Shown: positions 21,042 to 31,396 of the stretch, one piece after another
How positions within the stretch are numbered: the first letter of the stretch is position 1
How the letters are laid out: the number at the start of each line of letters is the position of its first letter
DNA from: Actinomycetota bacterium
GTDB lineage: Bacteria; Actinomycetota; Thermoleophilia; RBG-16-64-13
Reading direction: 5' to 3'
NCBI GenBank assembly: GCA_012514635.1
Contig: JAAYZX010000006.1
Coordinates: forward strand, 1 to 64,000
DNA length: 64,000 nucleotides
The notes under the pieces: model-generated
Told to the model about the DNA's origin: nothing
What the model saw: only the letters and a program-made list of their open reading frames with translations
Database searches by the model: none
Translations under genes and position numbers: made by a program

Positions 21042-21472
21042 TAGAATTCCCTCAATGGTCTTATGCCCCTCTGCACAACCACCCTCAGTCCTTCGGAATC
21101 CGACTCACACGCCCTGAGGAATGCCTCGCGTCTCGATTTTGCACGTTCTATGGCTCCCTTGGGAGTCTTTCTCTGCGCCTTGACGAAACACGAGTCGATG
21201 ATGAAGAAGCAACTCTCGTGCTGAAAGAACGTGACGCGCAACCCTCCCCGCGTTTTCGCCTCCCAGATACCATCCTCCAGATGATTGAAGTTCTGCTTCT
21301 TGGAAGAGACTCCGGTATCCGCCAAACGCTCCAGCCGCTGAATCATGGTCGCCATCTCTCCGCGGCGGTCCTTCATTTGTTGCGTCCGGAACGCTCGGTA
21401 ATCATGCTCGTCGCCCAGCTCCAACGCATACAGCGAGTACCTGCCTCCGTCGAGTACGAAGCGGATCTTCAC
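21041..21472 (-). CDS. HigB/Gp49-like toxin of TAC module
   Basis: MIQRLERLADTGVSSKKQNFNHLEDGIWEAKTRGGLRVTFFQHESCFFIIDSCFVKAQRKTPKGAIERAKSRREAF. Confidence 0.8.
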   Translation of the reverse strand: MKIRFVLDGGRYSLYALELGDEHDYRAFRTQQMKDRRGEMATMIQRLERLADTGVSSKKQNFNHLEDGIWEAKTRGGLRVTFFQHESCFFIIDSCFVKAQRKTPKGAIERAKSRREAFLRACESDSEGLRVVVQRGIRPLREF

Positions 21473-21532
21473 GGCAGCATTAACTTATATGATAATGGTC
21501 GAAACATCAAGGGCCAGTTCTTACCCTTTCAA

Positions 21533-24415
21533 CTAGAAGAGGGTCCCGGGCTCTCCGGCGGCAGTAGAACGTTCACTCGCCAGCCGCACGATCTCAGGCC
21601 AGCTCTGGACGAGGGAATTATAGGAGAGGGCCTCGGCCGCCCGCTTCTTGCGCTCGCACAGGGTGTAGAGGCGGTAGCAGAGTTCGCGCGCCGTCTCGGC
21701 CTGTGAGCCCAGCTTGGCCACCAGCTCGGCGGCGGCAGCCTCTCCGCCTTCGTTCAGCACGCGGATCAGATGATGCACAGTCTCCCAGTTGGTGAGACGC
21801 TTGTCGATGGCCGGGTCCCAGTCCGCCAGCAACTCCTCAGGACGAAGGAGGCGCACCTTGCCGGCTCCGGAGACCAGGATGCCTGCTTCGGCCATCCCGG
21901 AGACACTGGTGTTCTTAGCGGTGGATAGCGTCTCTGCTACGCCGAACTCCCCCTCTTCGAAGCCGTGCTGCTCGAACCAGGCGAGCGCCCAGCGGCTGTC
22001 GGCATCGAAGTCGCCCTCCTGCTCCGCCAATGCCTCGTCCAAAGTCTGGTTGATAAGTGCCAGAGCGTCACGCACCGTGAGCGGCGAGCCTTGGGCGTCG
22101 AGCACCTGCGAGTAGCGGGTGAAGACGGCCATGCCCGGACCTATGGCCGCCTGAGCCAGGTCGACCGGGGCGATGTTGCCGCGCTGGAGATGGGCCAGAG
22201 CCTGTGGGAGCTCAGCCCTGAGGGCGGCGATAAACTCACGGCGGGTGGTGGGTTGCGCGGCCGGGTCACGGGGGCGACAGACCAGGACGATGCTGGAAGC
22301 AAGGGCGTTGGTGTCGTTCCCGATCATGCGGCCTTGTCTTTCTGTGCGCATCGGCCAAGTGCCGCTTACAGAAAAGCCGGCACGGATCACCGCGTCGAGG
22401 AATGTCTCCCAGCCGGTACTCGCTGTGCCACCGTCACTCTCGGTCTCGGACTGTTTGAAAGCGTAGTAAATCGTGGTGGGAAAGGCTGGGTGAGACTGCT
22501 CAACCAGCCGGCTCATCGCTTGTGTCATGCCCTCAAGAAAGAAATGCTCGGCCTTCTCTCTACTTCCGTGTCGATAGGGTGTGGCCACCAGTTCCTCCGC
22601 TTTGGGCACCGCGAGCGTTGCGAAGAGATCGGGGAACATCCCTTTCAGGGATCGCCGAAGCCAGACGTAGAAGTAGTCCGACAGGTCAGCGTAACCGATG
22701 TTGTCGTAGTAGGGTGGATCCGTGGAGACGAGCTTGTCGGCCGATAGCAGGCTGCTCACGGCATCGCCCTGTCCAGCATACCCCGGCGCAGAGTCGACCA
22801 GGTAATCGATACCCATTGCCACGTAGCTTAGGCACTTCGCGAAGTTTCCACCGGAATCGCTGAACGGGTTTGCCTCGGCATGGTCCCACGCCATGGGAAT
22901 GGCTTGGCGCCCGAAGAGGTGCGTCACTAGTTCGTTCTTCGGCTGGTTGGCCCAGATACAGAGGTTCGACCAGAAGTCTGCCGACCGACTGATGCCGCAC
23001 CCCAAATACACCCCCACCGCCTCCGCATACGCCCCCGCCCCGGTCCCTCCATCGCGCAGCGGCACCCCATCATCCGGCAGCCCCGCGGCCGCGGTGTCGC
23101 TCTTGACCCGCTCCATGGCTTCGCCGACAAGATCCGAGAAGGTGGTCAGCGCCACCAGCTGGCGAGGAGTGAAGAGGTCGCCGAACGTGGTCAGGCCGTA
23201 GTTGGGCGTCTTGAAGTCGCGCGGGTTATCGGGCAGCACCATCTCCGGTTTCCACTCCGGCTTCGCCTCCCGTGCTACCGTCTCGTGCTCCGGGGTTGGC
23301 GTCAGATACACCCGCCCCCGGTCACCCTCAGCCACGATGGCCATCAGCCGCGCCCCCATGTGCCCGGCCTGGCCCTCGGCCCTGATGTGGTCGTACGTGA
23401 CCGGCACACCCGACATCAGACATCGGAAGGCGGCGCGCTTGCCTGCCGTGGTACCAAGCTTCGCCGCCTCCACATCCTCCGCCTTCCCCCCCTTCACCGT
23501 GAAACGGTAACCGCCTTCCTCGATGACGGGCTCCACATAGGCCTCCTTGCCCTTCTTGGTGGAGAGCATGAAGGTAGAGATGAGCGGCACCTCCACGTCG
23601 GCAAACGCCGGGTTGGGGCTCCTCACGGTGCGGGCCCACAACCAGGCGATGACGGTGAGGCTGCGGCCCACGTAGGGTTCGAGGTCGGGGCGCTCCTTGA
23701 CCATCTCGGCTGTGATCTCGATCTTGGGATAGAGATGCCCGATGCGCTTCTCGGCCTCGTCGCGCATCCACCTGCCGTAGTAGCGAACGTCTTCGGCGAG
23801 GCCCTGGGCTCCCTTCCACTCCCGGGCGATGAGCGCCTTCTCAGTGCGGGCCTCGGGGTTCACCGGCGCTCGACCGGCGAACTTGGGCGGGATCTCGATC
23901 ATGGCCTTGTTGATGAGCACCGCCACCGGGTTAAGATCGCTCGCGTAGGCTTCCAGCCCCAGGCGCTGGGCTTCTAACGGTAGGGCTCCTCCGCCGGCGA
24001 AGGGGTCGTGAAAGGCGGGCAGCTTGTCGCGGTCGAAGAGCTCACTAGCCCGGGGATGGTCGGCGTTCTCGGCACAGGCGCGCCGCCAACTCTGCCAGAT
24101 CTCGTCGCGGGCCGCTTGGAGCACGGTCTCGTTGGTGGTGTTCTCCCACAGCACCAGGTCTTCGATAATCTTGAAGAGGCGCTGCCGCTCTTTCTCCTGC
24201 GCCTTCTCAGTGGGGAAGAGGTCGGAATAGCTCGAAGGATCGTCCACCATCTGGGCGAAGATGACCGCCCGGGCCGCCGCCAGCGGACGGCGTGCCCACC
24301 ACAGATGCAGGGTGCTCGGATGACCGTGACGGATGGACTTCTCCCGGGCTGCCGCCTTGTTGATGGCATCCAGCGGGAGGGCTACTTCGATGAGTTTCTT
24401 CTTGGTGACGGTCAT
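21533..24415 (-). CDS. DUF1156-domain DNA methyltransferase
   Basis: [98 protein letters not shown]. Confidence 0.9.
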   Translation of the reverse strand: MTVTKKKLIEVALPLDAINKAAAREKSIRHGHPSTLHLWWARRPLAAARAVIFAQMVDDPSSYSDLFPTEKAQEKERQRLFKIIEDLVLWENTTNETVLQAARDEIWQSWRRACAENADHPRASELFDRDKLPAFHDPFAGGGALPLEAQRLGLEAYASDLNPVAVLINKAMIEIPPKFAGRAPVNPEARTEKALIAREWKGAQGLAEDVRYYGRWMRDEAEKRIGHLYPKIEITAEMVKERPDLEPYVGRSLTVIAWLWARTVRSPNPAFADVEVPLISTFMLSTKKGKEAYVEPVIEEGGYRFTVKGGKAEDVEAAKLGTTAGKRAAFRCLMSGVPVTYDHIRAEGQAGHMGARLMAIVAEGDRGRVYLTPTPEHETVAREAKPEWKPEMVLPDNPRDFKTPNYGLTTFGDLFTPRQLVALTTFSDLVGEAMERVKSDTAAAGLPDDGVPLRDGGTGAGAYAEAVGVYLGCGISRSADFWSNLCIWANQPKNELVTHLFGRQAIPMAWDHAEANPFSDSGGNFAKCLSYVAMGIDYLVDSAPGYAGQGDAVSSLLSADKLVSTDPPYYDNIGYADLSDYFYVWLRRSLKGMFPDLFATLAVPKAEELVATPYRHGSREKAEHFFLEGMTQAMSRLVEQSHPAFPTTIYYAFKQSETESDGGTASTGWETFLDAVIRAGFSVSGTWPMRTERQGRMIGNDTNALASSIVLVCRPRDPAAQPTTRREFIAALRAELPQALAHLQRGNIAPVDLAQAAIGPGMAVFTRYSQVLDAQGSPLTVRDALALINQTLDEALAEQEGDFDADSRWALAWFEQHGFEEGEFGVAETLSTAKNTSVSGMAEAGILVSGAGKVRLLRPEELLADWDPAIDKRLTNWETVHHLIRVLNEGGEAAAAELVAKLGSQAETARELCYRLYTLCERKKRAAEALSYNSLVQSWPEIVRLASERSTAAGEPGTLF

Positions 24416-24611
24416 CGGTTACCTGCTTGGAGCCGGCGATTGGGTCGTGATCGGGTGTTGTCACGACTCCTCGTCTTCACAATCAGCCGCCTGGGTTTGA
24501 CGATTACTTGACGATTCCCGGCGTTCTCGGAAGCGATAGCGAGTGAGTCTCCCCAACACTGCGGCGTGTCAGCCACATTCCCGTCCGATGTCTCGATTAC
24601 CTTGGTCGGCA

Positions 24612-24959
24612 CTACCCCGCGCCTCTTCCCGCTCCCTGTCGAGTTGTCTCTCGGCCAGCAGGCGCATACTGCACCTCAGCCGCCCGCAGGACGTCATCGC
24701 GGAAGTAACGGGAGAGATCTTGTGCCGTGCGCAGGTCAACAGGCCGTCCGCCCAAGAGAGCGGAGAGTTCCGCCTCCATGCCCTCTAGGGCGATCAAGCC
24801 GGGGGCACGGCCGGGCTCGAACTCCACCAGTAGGTCCACGTCGCTGTCCGGGCGTTCCCTACCGGTGAGATGGGAGCCGAACAGCGAGAGGCGGCAGATG
24901 TGATGCCGCCGGCAGAAACGCGCCAGCGTCATTTTGTCAATTATCAGGTGTGTGGCCAT
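24612..24959 (-). CDS. MNT-type nucleotidyltransferase (MntA-like), no HEPN partner visible
   Basis: LSLFGSHLTGRERPDSDVDLLVEF (GSx10DxD). Confidence 0.85.
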   Translation of the reverse strand: MATHLIIDKMTLARFCRRHHICRLSLFGSHLTGRERPDSDVDLLVEFEPGRAPGLIALEGMEAELSALLGGRPVDLRTAQDLSRYFRDDVLRAAEVQYAPAGRETTRQGAGRGAG

Positions 24960-25029
24960 TGGCGCCTCCCCCCCAGAGTCTCGGGACAGCCCTGGACAAC
25001 CTCATTGTACGTCACGCGCAGCCGCTCGT

Positions 25030-28000
25030 TCACTGCGGCGCCTCCGCCCGCGCCAGCAACTCGGCCAAGTCGTAGTTCATGCTCGTCACTCCGAAATCGG
25101 GCTCTCTGCGGAACGGTCGCCGGACGTGATAGGCGTCGTGGGTCCCATCCTCGTTGAAGAGGACGATGGCCAGGATGTAGTCGTCGGGCTTGTTCAACGA
25201 GTAGAGCACCTCGTTCTTGGTCACGGTGATGGTGTCGGCTTCCGCAACCCGGCCCTTCACCTCGATGAAGCGCAGCCGTCCGGTGCCGGATATGCGGCTC
25301 TCGATGTCGTAGCCGAGTCTCTCGAACTCCCGGTCGACGGGTTCGAAACCCAAGTCGCGCTCCAAATCCATGATGATGGCGCGGGCGCGGGCGGCGACCT
25401 CTTGCGTATCGATACGCACGCCGCCCAATGCAGATACCTCGGCGATTTCGGGTGCGGGCGATTCGCCCTTCATGGCTGCGATGAGTCCCATCGGCATGAT
25501 CAGGACTCCTCCCAACACCACCGGTGGAAGCGGTGAGATCTGCGCCTCGCGTTTGAGTTCGTCCAGGCGTTTGTACATGCGGGCCTGCAGATCGTCCGCC
25601 CGCTTGCGCGCCTCGCCGGAGTTGAGCTTCGCGTTGGGTTTACCGGCCTCCTCCTGGGCCTTGAGAACGGCGGCACGGTGGTCCCAGTAGGTGATCTCCT
25701 TAGTAAGTCGGGCCTTAACGGCGGCTTCGGTCTTTTCAATCAGGGCCACCCTCTCTTCTTTGATCTCTGCCAGGTGATCGGGTACCACGTGTTCGATCGC
25801 ATAGCCTTGGACCTTCTGTTCCAAAGCCCCGCAGATCCAGGCGCACTCCGGACGTTCGAGCAGTGCATCGATGTCGATCTCACCATCCGCCACCGGCCGA
25901 TAGTCCAGATAGGGAGCGTAATGGATGTGGCGCGTCACCCCATCGGCCCCCATCTCCACGTAAAGGAGGCGCTTGGATATCGTCCGCCGGTCGCCCGATC
26001 GGGTGGTGCTTGCGTCTTGCAGGGCGTGCTCCAAATAGAAGAGCAGGCGAGGTTCAGTGCCGGGGTTGTTCTCGTCGACCAGCACGGCTCCACGCTTAAG
26101 AAGGTCGCGATGCCGCTCAAGTGTCAGATCGATGACCGAGTCGAGCAACGGATGACCCGGGCAGATGAAGGCTGCCAAAGGTTGACCTACGGGGGCGACT
26201 AGGTCTTTCTCGAAAGCAATGCGTTCATAACGTGGAAGGACCGGTTCCCCCATGCCGATGATGCGGTCGCGTGCCCGCACCGGAGCCGGCACGCGGGTGA
26301 TCTGGTAGCGTCGCGGCTCCCGTTGTTTAGCGCTGCCCCCCAAGCGCCGGAAGGCCTCCAAGAAGAACGACTCAACATAATTAGGCTGGAGCCGACGGGC
26401 CTCAGCCCTCTCCATCTTTTCGCGCACACGTTGGACACGACTGATATCCATGGAATCGCGGGCCAGAGCGTGATCGGCCAGAAGGGTCTGCAGATGACCG
26501 CGGTCGAAGGCGTTCTCCACCGCCTGGGTCAAGCGTAACCTCACGTCTTCGCGCTCGCCGTAACGGATGGCCTCGATGAGAAGATCCCGCAGAGTGCGCC
26601 CCTCGAACTGGAGCTTGCCCATCACGTCGAAGACCTGACCGCCCAGCGCCTCGCGCGCTTGGGCCAACTTATCGAGAAGGCGTTGGTAGACATCGCCCTC
26701 GCGGGTCTCCTCGGCCACCAGGTTCCACAAGTGACATACTTCAGTCTGGCCGATACGATGGATGCGACCGAAGCGCTGCTCGATGCGGTTGGGGTTCCAG
26801 GGCAAATCGTAGTTGACCATGAGATGGGCCCGCTGGAGGTTGATACCCTCACCTGCGGCATCCGTGGCAAGAAGAACCTGCACCTCGGGATCGAACTTGA
26901 AGGCCTCCTGGGCCTTGAGACGATTTTCGCGACCCATGCCGCCGTGGATAACCACCACCGCCTCCGGCCGGCCAAGAAGAGTGCTTATGCGATCCTGCAG
27001 ATACGAGAGTGTATCCCTGTGCTCGGTGAAGATGACCAGTTTCTGATGCGGAGAGGCCACGGGCCGCGGCACCGCTTCAGACTCAGGCGGTACGAACGAA
27101 CTCTCAGTGAGACCTCGCGTCGGCACCAGATCGGGTCCGGGCGCCTCGTCCGCTCCTGCCGCGCCTTCCCTGATGATGCCGAAGCCTGAAGCCGCACCTT
27201 GATCAGTGACGGGGTTGACCGCGAACACCTCCCCCAGGAGGTTGGCCAGCTCGCGCCACTTGGTGTCAGAGCCACTTCGCCGCACGACAAGAGCCAAGGA
27301 CTCCAGGCGCTTCAGAGCGTCGATCTCGGCTTTGAGTTCGGTGATGGTGCGGGCCGCCGTCGCCTGGTCGAGGACTTTTCCTTCAGTCTCTTCCACTTCG
27401 CCTTCTGGGGCTTCCTCGAGATCTTCGAGGTAGTCGGCATCCACCAAGGGAGTCTCCTTGAGCCACCCGACCATCCCCCCTCTCTTCAGCACTTCGAGCT
27501 CACGCAGACGGCCCTCGAGCCTCTCTCGGCGACGGCGCAGCGACTGATAGATGGCCTCGGGCGACGAAGCCAGGCGCCGCTGCAGGATGGTGAGGGCGAA
27601 ACCGACCGTACGCACACGCCCATCGTTTTCCAAAGCCTCGGCACGATTGAACTCCTCACGCACGTAGTCGGTGACGGCTTTGTAGAGGTGGGCCTCGTCA
27701 TCGGACAGCCGGAAGGGCACGGTGTAGGCCATCCGTTCGGGGAAGAGCGGGGTGCCGTCGAATCTCAAGAGCCCCTCTTTGACCACCCGACGCATGAGGT
27801 CGGAGACGTCACTGACATGAACCCCATCACGGAAACGACCCTCGAAACGATCGCCATCAAGCAGCGACATAAACAGTTGGAAGTCTTCTTCCTTGCCGTT
27901 ATGCGGCGTGGCGGTCATCAAGAGGAAGTGCCGCGTGAGTCCGCCCAGGAGCCGACCCAGTTTATGACGCTTGGTGTATTTGACCTCTCCTCCGAAGAAG

Positions 28001-28725
28001 CCCGCCGACATCTTGTGGGCCTCGTCACAGACGACCAGATCCCAACCGCAGTCGGGGGCCTGGAGTTTCTGCTGCACTTCTTCGTTGCGGGAGAGCATAT
28101 CCAGACGAGCGATGGCCAGATTGGTCTCGAGGAACCAATTGCCCGTACCGGCCGCCTCCAGATTGTCTTTGGTCATTATCTGAAAGCGCAGCTGGAATCG
28201 CCGCAGGAGTTCGTCCTGCCACTGCTCCACCAGGCCGCCGGGGCAGACCACGAGACACCGCCTAAGATCGCCTCGAGCCATGAGCTCTTTGATGAGCAGC
28301 CCGGCCATGATGGTCTTACCTGCGCCGGGGTCATCGGCCAGCAAGAAGCGCAGGGGTTGACGCGGGAGCATGGATTCGTACACCGCGGTGATCTGGTGCG
28401 GCAACGGATCGACCATCGACGTATGGACCGCCAACACCGGGTCAAACAGGTGGGCCAGGTGGATGCGCTGCGCCTCCGACACCAGCCTGAAGAGTGCCCC
28501 GTCACCATCGAAGCTCCAGGGCCGCCCCACCTCGACCACCTCGAAGCGGGGCTCGTCGTGGCGGTAAAGGATCTCGTTGGCCACCTTACCGGTGGCAGTC
28601 TTATAGGTGAGCTCGAGTGCGTCGGAGCCGTACCATTGGACGCCGACCACGGTGATCAGGCCATCGGGCACGATGCCCCGCACGGCGCAGTTGGGCAACA
28701 GCTCTTCAAGACGGCTCAATGACAT
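25030..28725 (-). CDS. SNF2/SWI-family helicase with C-terminal DUF3883 (DrmD-like)
   Basis: LADDPGAGKTIMAGLLIKEL, CDEAHKMSA, LLMTATPHNG, FIEVKGRVAEADTITVTKNEVLYSLNKPDDY. Confidence 0.9.
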   Translation of the reverse strand: MSLSRLEELLPNCAVRGIVPDGLITVVGVQWYGSDALELTYKTATGKVANEILYRHDEPRFEVVEVGRPWSFDGDGALFRLVSEAQRIHLAHLFDPVLAVHTSMVDPLPHQITAVYESMLPRQPLRFLLADDPGAGKTIMAGLLIKELMARGDLRRCLVVCPGGLVEQWQDELLRRFQLRFQIMTKDNLEAAGTGNWFLETNLAIARLDMLSRNEEVQQKLQAPDCGWDLVVCDEAHKMSAGFFGGEVKYTKRHKLGRLLGGLTRHFLLMTATPHNGKEEDFQLFMSLLDGDRFEGRFRDGVHVSDVSDLMRRVVKEGLLRFDGTPLFPERMAYTVPFRLSDDEAHLYKAVTDYVREEFNRAEALENDGRVRTVGFALTILQRRLASSPEAIYQSLRRRRERLEGRLRELEVLKRGGMVGWLKETPLVDADYLEDLEEAPEGEVEETEGKVLDQATAARTITELKAEIDALKRLESLALVVRRSGSDTKWRELANLLGEVFAVNPVTDQGAASGFGIIREGAAGADEAPGPDLVPTRGLTESSFVPPESEAVPRPVASPHQKLVIFTEHRDTLSYLQDRISTLLGRPEAVVVIHGGMGRENRLKAQEAFKFDPEVQVLLATDAAGEGINLQRAHLMVNYDLPWNPNRIEQRFGRIHRIGQTEVCHLWNLVAEETREGDVYQRLLDKLAQAREALGGQVFDVMGKLQFEGRTLRDLLIEAIRYGEREDVRLRLTQAVENAFDRGHLQTLLADHALARDSMDISRVQRVREKMERAEARRLQPNYVESFFLEAFRRLGGSAKQREPRRYQITRVPAPVRARDRIIGMGEPVLPRYERIAFEKDLVAPVGQPLAAFICPGHPLLDSVIDLTLERHRDLLKRGAVLVDENNPGTEPRLLFYLEHALQDASTTRSGDRRTISKRLLYVEMGADGVTRHIHYAPYLDYRPVADGEIDIDALLERPECAWICGALEQKVQGYAIEHVVPDHLAEIKEERVALIEKTEAAVKARLTKEITYWDHRAAVLKAQEEAGKPNAKLNSGEARKRADDLQARMYKRLDELKREAQISPLPPVVLGGVLIMPMGLIAAMKGESPAPEIAEVSALGGVRIDTQEVAARARAIIMDLERDLGFEPVDREFERLGYDIESRISGTGRLRFIEVKGRVAEADTITVTKNEVLYSLNKPDDYILAIVLFNEDGTHDAYHVRRPFRREPDFGVTSMNYDLAELLARAEAPQ

Positions 28726-29033
28726 CCTCCCCTGTTCACCTAACCGGCACGGGCACCCGGCAGCTCAGGCACCCGGCGGCACGGGCAGCCGGAGCCCGGC
28801 CTCAACCTGCGCTCCATATTACAACCTAGGTCGGATAGACAATATACTTTATGGATGGGAACTTTCGCCACTGCGGCGGATTCAGACACGTCGGCGCCGT
28901 CTCCGGTCGCCGGAATGATTGCCCGGCATCGCTCTCCCCCAGGCAACCTATGACTCTTTCTCTTCCCCAGCGGGTATCTACCGAGAAGCAGACTCCACCG
29001 AAAAGGATGCCCACATCTAAGAAGGGAGCAATC

Positions 29034-29204
29034 ATGGCCGGAGAAATCGACGATATCAAAGGGCGCGTCAAGAAGGCCGTCGGCGAACTGACGGACGACG
29101 ATAAATTGAAGCAGGAGGGCACGGTCGACAAGGTGGCCGGCAAGGTCAAAGATGTTGTCGATAAGGCCGCCGACAAAGCCAAGGATGTGCTGAAGAAGGA
29201 TTAA
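29034..29204 (+). CDS. CsbD-family small stress protein
   Basis: MAGEIDDIKGRVKKAVGELTDDDKLKQEGTVDKVAGKVKDVVDKAADKAKDVLKKD. Confidence 0.9.
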   Translation: MAGEIDDIKGRVKKAVGELTDDDKLKQEGTVDKVAGKVKDVVDKAADKAKDVLKKD

Positions 29205-29493
29205 GAGCATCGAATATCCGGGCCGGCGGCAACTCTGTGCAGTGTAGTTCCGCCGACCCGGGCGCAACTCCTCCCCCGTCTGGAACAGCGTCTTGCACAA
29301 GACAGAACCGGACCAGACACTGGTGACCCAGATCGGTGACCATCCTGGCTCAGGCCATCGTAAACCCGTTTGCCCAATCAATTCCAGCGCTTGACACCCA
29401 CTCAGGAGTCGGTTTCAATGCTTGAAGGCGCAACATGAGCTTCACACCGTTGCCCGCCTGACCCAGAGCAGATGAAGCCACGGAGGCAAGATC

Positions 29494-31230
29494 ATGATGA
29501 GGCCCCAATACGGCCGCAGATCCCCGTTCGTCATCCTAGTGCTGGCAGCGACCTTCGCGCTGGCGTTTACAGGGGCGCTACTCGCGACCGCGGATGAGGC
29601 CGGCGCCGACCTTCCGCAGCTGGCCCCGTTCAGAGCCGTCGACGTCTTCCCGGTCATAGGTGAGACCGACGCACCCCTCGTCCCGCTCGTGAAGGTGAAT
29701 TTCAACATCCCCTTCAAGCCCGGCACCATCACCGGCGACAGTTTCTACATCGAGAAACCGGGGGGAGCCAAGGCCAAGGGGCACTTCGCGTTCGATACGG
29801 CCGACACCCGGGCCCTCCTCATGACCGACGAGGTCCTGCAACCGGGCACCACCTACAAGGTCGTGCTCACAAGCGCGATCAAGAGCAAGGGCTTGCTGTC
29901 TTATTCCCTGCTCTCGACGACCTGGACCTTCAGGACCACCACTCCGCCCAAAGTGGTCAGTACTACGCCGGCGGCCTCCGCCACGAGCGTCGCGGTCGAC
30001 CAAGCCGTGCGGGTGACCTTCGACAGAGACATCGACCCGGCCACGGTGAAACACGCCACCTTCTATCTCAAGGAGCACGCGGGGTTCTTCGCGCTCGATT
30101 CCCAGATCTTCTGCGAGGCCAACAAGCGCGACATCATGCTGGTCCCCGCGGCCCAGCTCAAGAAGAACACGACCTACGAGGTGATCCTCACCACAGGGAT
30201 GAAGGGAGCGAACGGCCTTCCTCTGGAGAAACAGGTGAGCTGGCTCTTCACCACGGTCGCTCCGGCGCTGCCGCCGCCGCCTCCCCCGGTTTCTCTCGAG
30301 GTGGTGGAGAAGACTCCGGCACCTGAGGCCAAGGACGTTCACCCCGGCTCGCACGTGCAGGTCACATTCAACACAGTGATCGACCCGGCCACGGTGAATG
30401 CCTCCACGTTCTCCCTCTACGAGCTCCATACGGGCCCGGTGCCGGCGGCGACCCTCTTCAGTCTCGACGGTCGTACGATCACGCTCAGACCGAATGACCC
30501 GCTCAATTGGAACAAGACCTACCGGACGACTCTGACCACCGGCGTGAAGGCGCTGAACGGCCCGGCGCTGCCGAGGGCGGTCACCTGGATCTTCACCACG
30601 GCCGCGGCTCCTCCACTGCCGCCCCCGCCGCCTACCGTTGCGTTCACCGACGTCAAGCCGAACCATCCCTACTACGACGCCATCATGGAGCTGGCCTCCA
30701 GGGGGATCGTCAGCGGATACGGGGACGGTAGATTCGGCCCTGCGGATCCGGTGAGGCGGGCGCAGTTCGCCAAGATGATCGTGGGTGTGCTTGGTCTACC
30801 GGTTACCGAAGACGACTTTCCTCATCCGGACATCGCCTTCACCGACCTGGGGCAGGACAACCCCACCGATCTGTACCCTCACGAGTACGTGTCGGTGTGC
30901 TTCCGTAACGGGATCACCCTGGGGAAAGACGCCACCCACTTCGCTCCCTACGACTTCATCACGCGCTATCAGGTGATAACCATGGTGGTGCGGGCGGTGG
31001 ACAAGCTCCGACCCGGATACCTCACCACCCCGCCGCCCGGTTTCGGCGCCTGGAGAGGCGACCCCGACCACGGAGCCAACGCCGCCCGGGCGGAGTACAG
31101 CGGACTACTCGAGGGGCTGGGCCACTCGGGTGGGCTGCAGTCTCTCGACCCTTACGACGACATGACCCGGGGTGAGGTGGCCCAGGTGCTGTACACGTTG
31201 CTCCTGCTGAGAACTCCTGTAGTTACGTAG
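29494..31230 (+). CDS. secreted protein with repeated Ig-like (Big_5) domains and C-terminal SLH domains
   Basis: Repeats PATV...TFYL...[49 protein letters not shown]. Confidence 0.85.
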   Translation: MMRPQYGRRSPFVILVLAATFALAFTGALLATADEAGADLPQLAPFRAVDVFPVIGETDAPLVPLVKVNFNIPFKPGTITGDSFYIEKPGGAKAKGHFAFDTADTRALLMTDEVLQPGTTYKVVLTSAIKSKGLLSYSLLSTTWTFRTTTPPKVVSTTPAASATSVAVDQAVRVTFDRDIDPATVKHATFYLKEHAGFFALDSQIFCEANKRDIMLVPAAQLKKNTTYEVILTTGMKGANGLPLEKQVSWLFTTVAPALPPPPPPVSLEVVEKTPAPEAKDVHPGSHVQVTFNTVIDPATVNASTFSLYELHTGPVPAATLFSLDGRTITLRPNDPLNWNKTYRTTLTTGVKALNGPALPRAVTWIFTTAAAPPLPPPPPTVAFTDVKPNHPYYDAIMELASRGIVSGYGDGRFGPADPVRRAQFAKMIVGVLGLPVTEDDFPHPDIAFTDLGQDNPTDLYPHEYVSVCFRNGITLGKDATHFAPYDFITRYQVITMVVRAVDKLRPGYLTTPPPGFGAWRGDPDHGANAARAEYSGLLEGLGHSGGLQSLDPYDDMTRGEVAQVLYTLLLLRTPVVT

Positions 31231-31272
31231 CCGTCGGAGCGGCATCTGGGTCGAAATCCACGCATTCAATAA

Positions 31273-31354
31273 TGCCGGAGGCGGGACTCGAACCCGCACG
31301 GGCATAGCCCTACGGTGTTTAAGACCGTTGCGTCTGCCATTCCGCCACTCCGGC
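31273..31354 (-). tRNA. tRNA-Leu(TAA)
   Basis: GCCGGAGTGGCGGAATGGCAGACGCAACGGTCTTAAACACCG...GGTTCGAGTCCCGCCTCCGGCA; CCA not encoded. Confidence 0.9.
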
Positions 31355-31396
31355 GCGTTGCACCTGATACTTTAGCACCGGACGGACTTTGCGCAA

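Noticed and set aside
24412-24612. Small ORF after the MNT gene as a possible HepT partner
   Set aside because: 66 aa, lacks HEPN RX4-6H pattern, overlaps the DUF1156 start
27199-28722. 507-aa + strand ORF opposite the SNF2 helicase
   Set aside because: Antisense of a strongly supported helicase gene
28740-29381. 213-aa minus ORF covering the CsbD gene
   Set aside because: CsbD on the opposite strand is clear and has an SD; the minus ORF has no family signature
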